Assembly: GCF_018424605.1 (NCBI RefSeq) | Contig: NZ_QTKT01000003.1 | Location: 248,001-312,000, forward strand | From: Marinobacter lipolyticus | GTDB lineage: Bacteria; Pseudomonadota; Gammaproteobacteria; Pseudomonadales; Oleiphilaceae | Length of the DNA: 64,000 nucleotides | Direction of reading: 5' to 3' | In this document: piece by piece, positions 62,244-64,000 of the stretch | Position numbering within the stretch: position 1 is the first letter of the stretch | How the letters are laid out: each line of letters begins with the position of its first letter | The notes under the pieces: model-generated | Database searches by the model: none | The model's input: the letters and a program-made list of their open reading frames with translations, nothing else | What the model was told of the DNA's origin: nothing | Translations under genes and position numbers: made by a program

Positions 62244-63614
62244 ATGGGTTTGGAAGCAATTCTGGTTACCACCATGTTTGCCAGCTTTATGCTGTTGCTG
62301 CTGCTGGGCTTTCCGGTGGCCTGGTCGCTGGCGGGTATCGGCCTGGTGTTCGGCGGCGTTGGGTTTGTACTGGTGGAGTATTTCGACGCCGATCTCTGGT
62401 TTACCTGGGCCGGCACCATTGGCGCGCTCGATGCCCGCCTGTACGGCGTGGTCGCCAATGAGCTGATGGTGGCGCTGCCGCTGTTCATATTCATGGGCAT
62501 CATGCTGGACCGCTCCGGCATTGCCGAGAAGCTGATGCACAGCCTGGTGCGGGTGCTGGGCCCGCTGCGGGGCGGTTACGCCATCACCGTGGTGATTGTG
62601 GGTGTCCTGCTGGCGGCGTCCACCGGCATTGTGGGTGCCTCCGTGGTGTTGCTGGGCATGCTCTCCCTGGGGCCGATGATGCAGGCGAACTACAACAAGT
62701 CGCTGGCGGTGGGTACTGCCTGTTCGGTGGGCACCCTCGGCATTCTGGTGCCACCGAGCATCATGCTGGTGCTGATGGCCGACCGCCTGGGTACCTCCGA
62801 CGCGTCGGTCGGCAAGCTGTTCATGGGAGCGCTGATTCCCGGCATCATGCTGGGCGCGATGTACATCCTGTACATAGTCATCGCCTCCTGGATCAAGAAG
62901 GACCTGGCCCCGGCGCCGAAAAACCGACAGCCGCTGGACCGTCGCGCGGTGCTGGACCTGTTCCTGGCCGTGGTGCCGCCGATGGCGCTGATCATGGCGG
63001 TACTGGGGTCGATCTTTTTCGGCATTGCCACCACCACCGAAGCCTCGGCGGTCGGTGCCGCCGGCGCCCTGTTGATGGCGCTGCTGAGCCGCCGGCTGGA
63101 CCTGGCGGTGCTGAAGGAATCGTTGTACCAGACCAGTCGCACCACCGCGTTCATTTTCGGTATCTTCATCGGCGCCACGGTGTTTGCGGCGGTGCTGCGG
63201 GGGCTGGGCGGCGACGACGTCATCCGCGATGCCATCACCGGCCTGCCCTTTGGCACCACCGGCGTGCTGCTGACAGTGCTGTTCATAACCTTCCTGCTGG
63301 GTTTCTTCCTCGACTGGGTGGAAATCACCCTGATCATCCTGCCGCTGGTGGCACCGGTGATTTTCTCCATGGGGGTGGAACCGGTGTGGTTCGCCATCAT
63401 GTTTGCCATCTGCCTGCAGACCTCGTTCCTCACGCCCCCGGTTGGCTTCTCCCTGTTCTACATTAAAGGGGTGTGCCCGCGCGGTGTCACCACGCGGGAC
63501 ATCTATCTGGGTGTGTTGCCGTTTATCGGATTGCAGTTGCTGGGGCTGGCGCTGGTGTTCTGGTTCGAGCCCCTGGCCACCTGGCTGCCAAATGAGGTCT
63601 ACGGAGGGCCCTGA
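62244..63614 (+). CDS. dctM: TRAP transporter large permease (DctM family)
   Basis: 456 aa with about 12-13 membrane helices; catalyses Na+-driven uptake of the ligand delivered by DctP. Typical segments are LPLFIFMGIMLDRSGIAEKL, LAASTGIVGASVVLLGMLSLGPMM, GTLGILVPPSIMLVLMADR and TPPVGFSLFYIKGV. It starts 18 bases after dctQ. The next gene, an SDR dehydrogenase, lies 48 bases downstream, probably in the same transcript. Confidence 0.93.
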   Translation: MGLEAILVTTMFASFMLLLLLGFPVAWSLAGIGLVFGGVGFVLVEYFDADLWFTWAGTIGALDARLYGVVANELMVALPLFIFMGIMLDRSGIAEKLMHSLVRVLGPLRGGYAITVVIVGVLLAASTGIVGASVVLLGMLSLGPMMQANYNKSLAVGTACSVGTLGILVPPSIMLVLMADRLGTSDASVGKLFMGALIPGIMLGAMYILYIVIASWIKKDLAPAPKNRQPLDRRAVLDLFLAVVPPMALIMAVLGSIFFGIATTTEASAVGAAGALLMALLSRRLDLAVLKESLYQTSRTTAFIFGIFIGATVFAAVLRGLGGDDVIRDAITGLPFGTTGVLLTVLFITFLLGFFLDWVEITLIILPLVAPVIFSMGVEPVWFAIMFAICLQTSFLTPPVGFSLFYIKGVCPRGVTTRDIYLGVLPFIGLQLLGLALVFWFEPLATWLPNEVYGGP

Positions 63615-63662
63615 CCCGCCGTACCGACAACTGAATAGCAATAAAAACAAGGAGTTGACGCC

Positions 63663-64000
63663 ATGCGTCTGAAGAACAGAATTGCCCTGATTACCGGCGC
63701 CGGGCGCGGCATTGGGCGCGCCATAGCCGAGCACTACGGCCGCGAAGGGGCCAAAGTGGCGGTGGCCGATCTGGATCTGGCCGGTGCCCAGCAGGTGGCG
63801 GACGCCATTGAGGCCGCCGGCGGCACGGCCATGGCGCTGGCCATGGACGTGACCGATGAACGCGCCGTGGATGAGGGCGTCAACGCCGTAGCGTCGCGCT
63901 GGGGCGGCCTGGACATCGCCGTTGCCAATGCCGGCATCCAGCACATTGATCCGCTCCACAAGCTGTCGTACGGCAACTGGAGCAAGGTGATGAGCGTTCA
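63663..64000 (+). CDS. SDR family dehydrogenase, probable 3-hydroxybutyrate dehydrogenase (partial)
   Basis: The frame starts at ATG 63663 behind AAGGAG and stays open to the window edge (112 codons seen). The N-terminus RLKNRIALITGAGRGIGRAI has the SDR cofactor motif TGxxxGIG, VADLD follows strand 2, and NAGIQH is typical of (R)-3-hydroxybutyrate dehydrogenase (BdhA). The catalytic Ser-Tyr-Lys lie outside the window. It would oxidise 3-hydroxybutyrate to acetoacetate with NAD+, completing the pathway begun by the oligomer hydrolase and the TRAP carrier. Another hydroxy-acid SDR remains possible. Confidence 0.8.
   Translation, partial: MRLKNRIALITGAGRGIGRAIAEHYGREGAKVAVADLDLAGAQQVADAIEAAGGTAMALAMDVTDERAVDEGVNAVASRWGGLDIAVANAGIQHIDPLHKLSYGNWSKVMSV

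Noticed and set aside
61962..63959. 665-codon open frame opposite dctQ, dctM and the SDR gene
   Set aside because: It spans three verified plus-strand genes, is Gln/His/Arg-rich and has no recognisable domain: a high-GC antisense artefact.

Overview
The window looks like the chromosome of a marine, aerobic gammaproteobacterium of the Marinobacter/Pseudomonas type. The evidence is high GC, flagellar stator genes of the PomAB type, a caa3-type oxidase, a Cti membrane-lipid isomerase, an ectoine synthase, and gene order. Several blocks match the neighbourhood of oriC in Pseudomonas: glyQS-gmhB, trkA-rsmB-fmt-def, LysM-dprA-tsaC-hemF-aroE, yrdA-prlC-yheV and coxBAC-ctaAB-sco. No phage, integrase, CRISPR array or transposase gene was seen.

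Layout. Bases 1-8225 hold leftward housekeeping genes: tRNA-Pro, gmhB, glyS, glyQ, trkA, rsmB, fmt, def. Bases 8577-14962 hold a rightward set: LysM protein, dprA, tsaC, hemF, aroE and a stator pair. Bases 15080-23193 are mixed: PA4642-like protein, Hsp20, a membrane sulfatase with a small coupled gene, gamma carbonic anhydrase, prlC, yheV, an antiporter and DUF1653. Bases 23351-30529 are a signalling and redox block: a 7TM diguanylate cyclase faces a leftward run of uncharacterised protein, cupredoxin, EAL phosphodiesterase, DUF3034 protein, lipoprotein truncated globin and DoxX. After a MATE exporter, 32210-40845 carries the whole cytochrome c oxidase and heme A cluster. Then come a YbfB-type MFS protein, hrpB between two long repeats, an ATP-grasp protein, cti, ornithine/lysine decarboxylase with an attenuator-like leader, a solitary ectC with an MFS transporter, a DUF2868/DUF3482 pair, and a lipoprotein esterase. 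The end (56293-64000) is a 3-hydroxybutyrate island: oligomer hydrolase, sigma-54 activator, TRAP transporter and the start of an SDR dehydrogenase.

Three things stand out. (1) Intergenic regions carry families of long hairpins. Within a family the apical core is conserved, while the arms differ from copy to copy yet remain self-complementary. Five copies share one core (42153-50323), two share an identical 23-nt loop in opposite orientations (21214-21479), and one has a different core (18702-18817). Two 0.4-kb units built from these hairpins directly flank hrpB. (2) The oligomer hydrolase and the TRAP operon each have a -24/-12 promoter preceded by three copies of one dyad (ideal form TGTCCGGAATTCCGGACA), placed alike, which makes them a likely regulon of the activator encoded between them. 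(3) The cupredoxin / c-di-GMP phosphodiesterase / DUF3034 / exported globin / DoxX run is compact and, as far as I know, has no described function.

Starts were chosen from Shine-Dalgarno spacing and family N-termini, and several differ from the longest possible reading frame. Family names rest on reading motifs by eye, with no database search.
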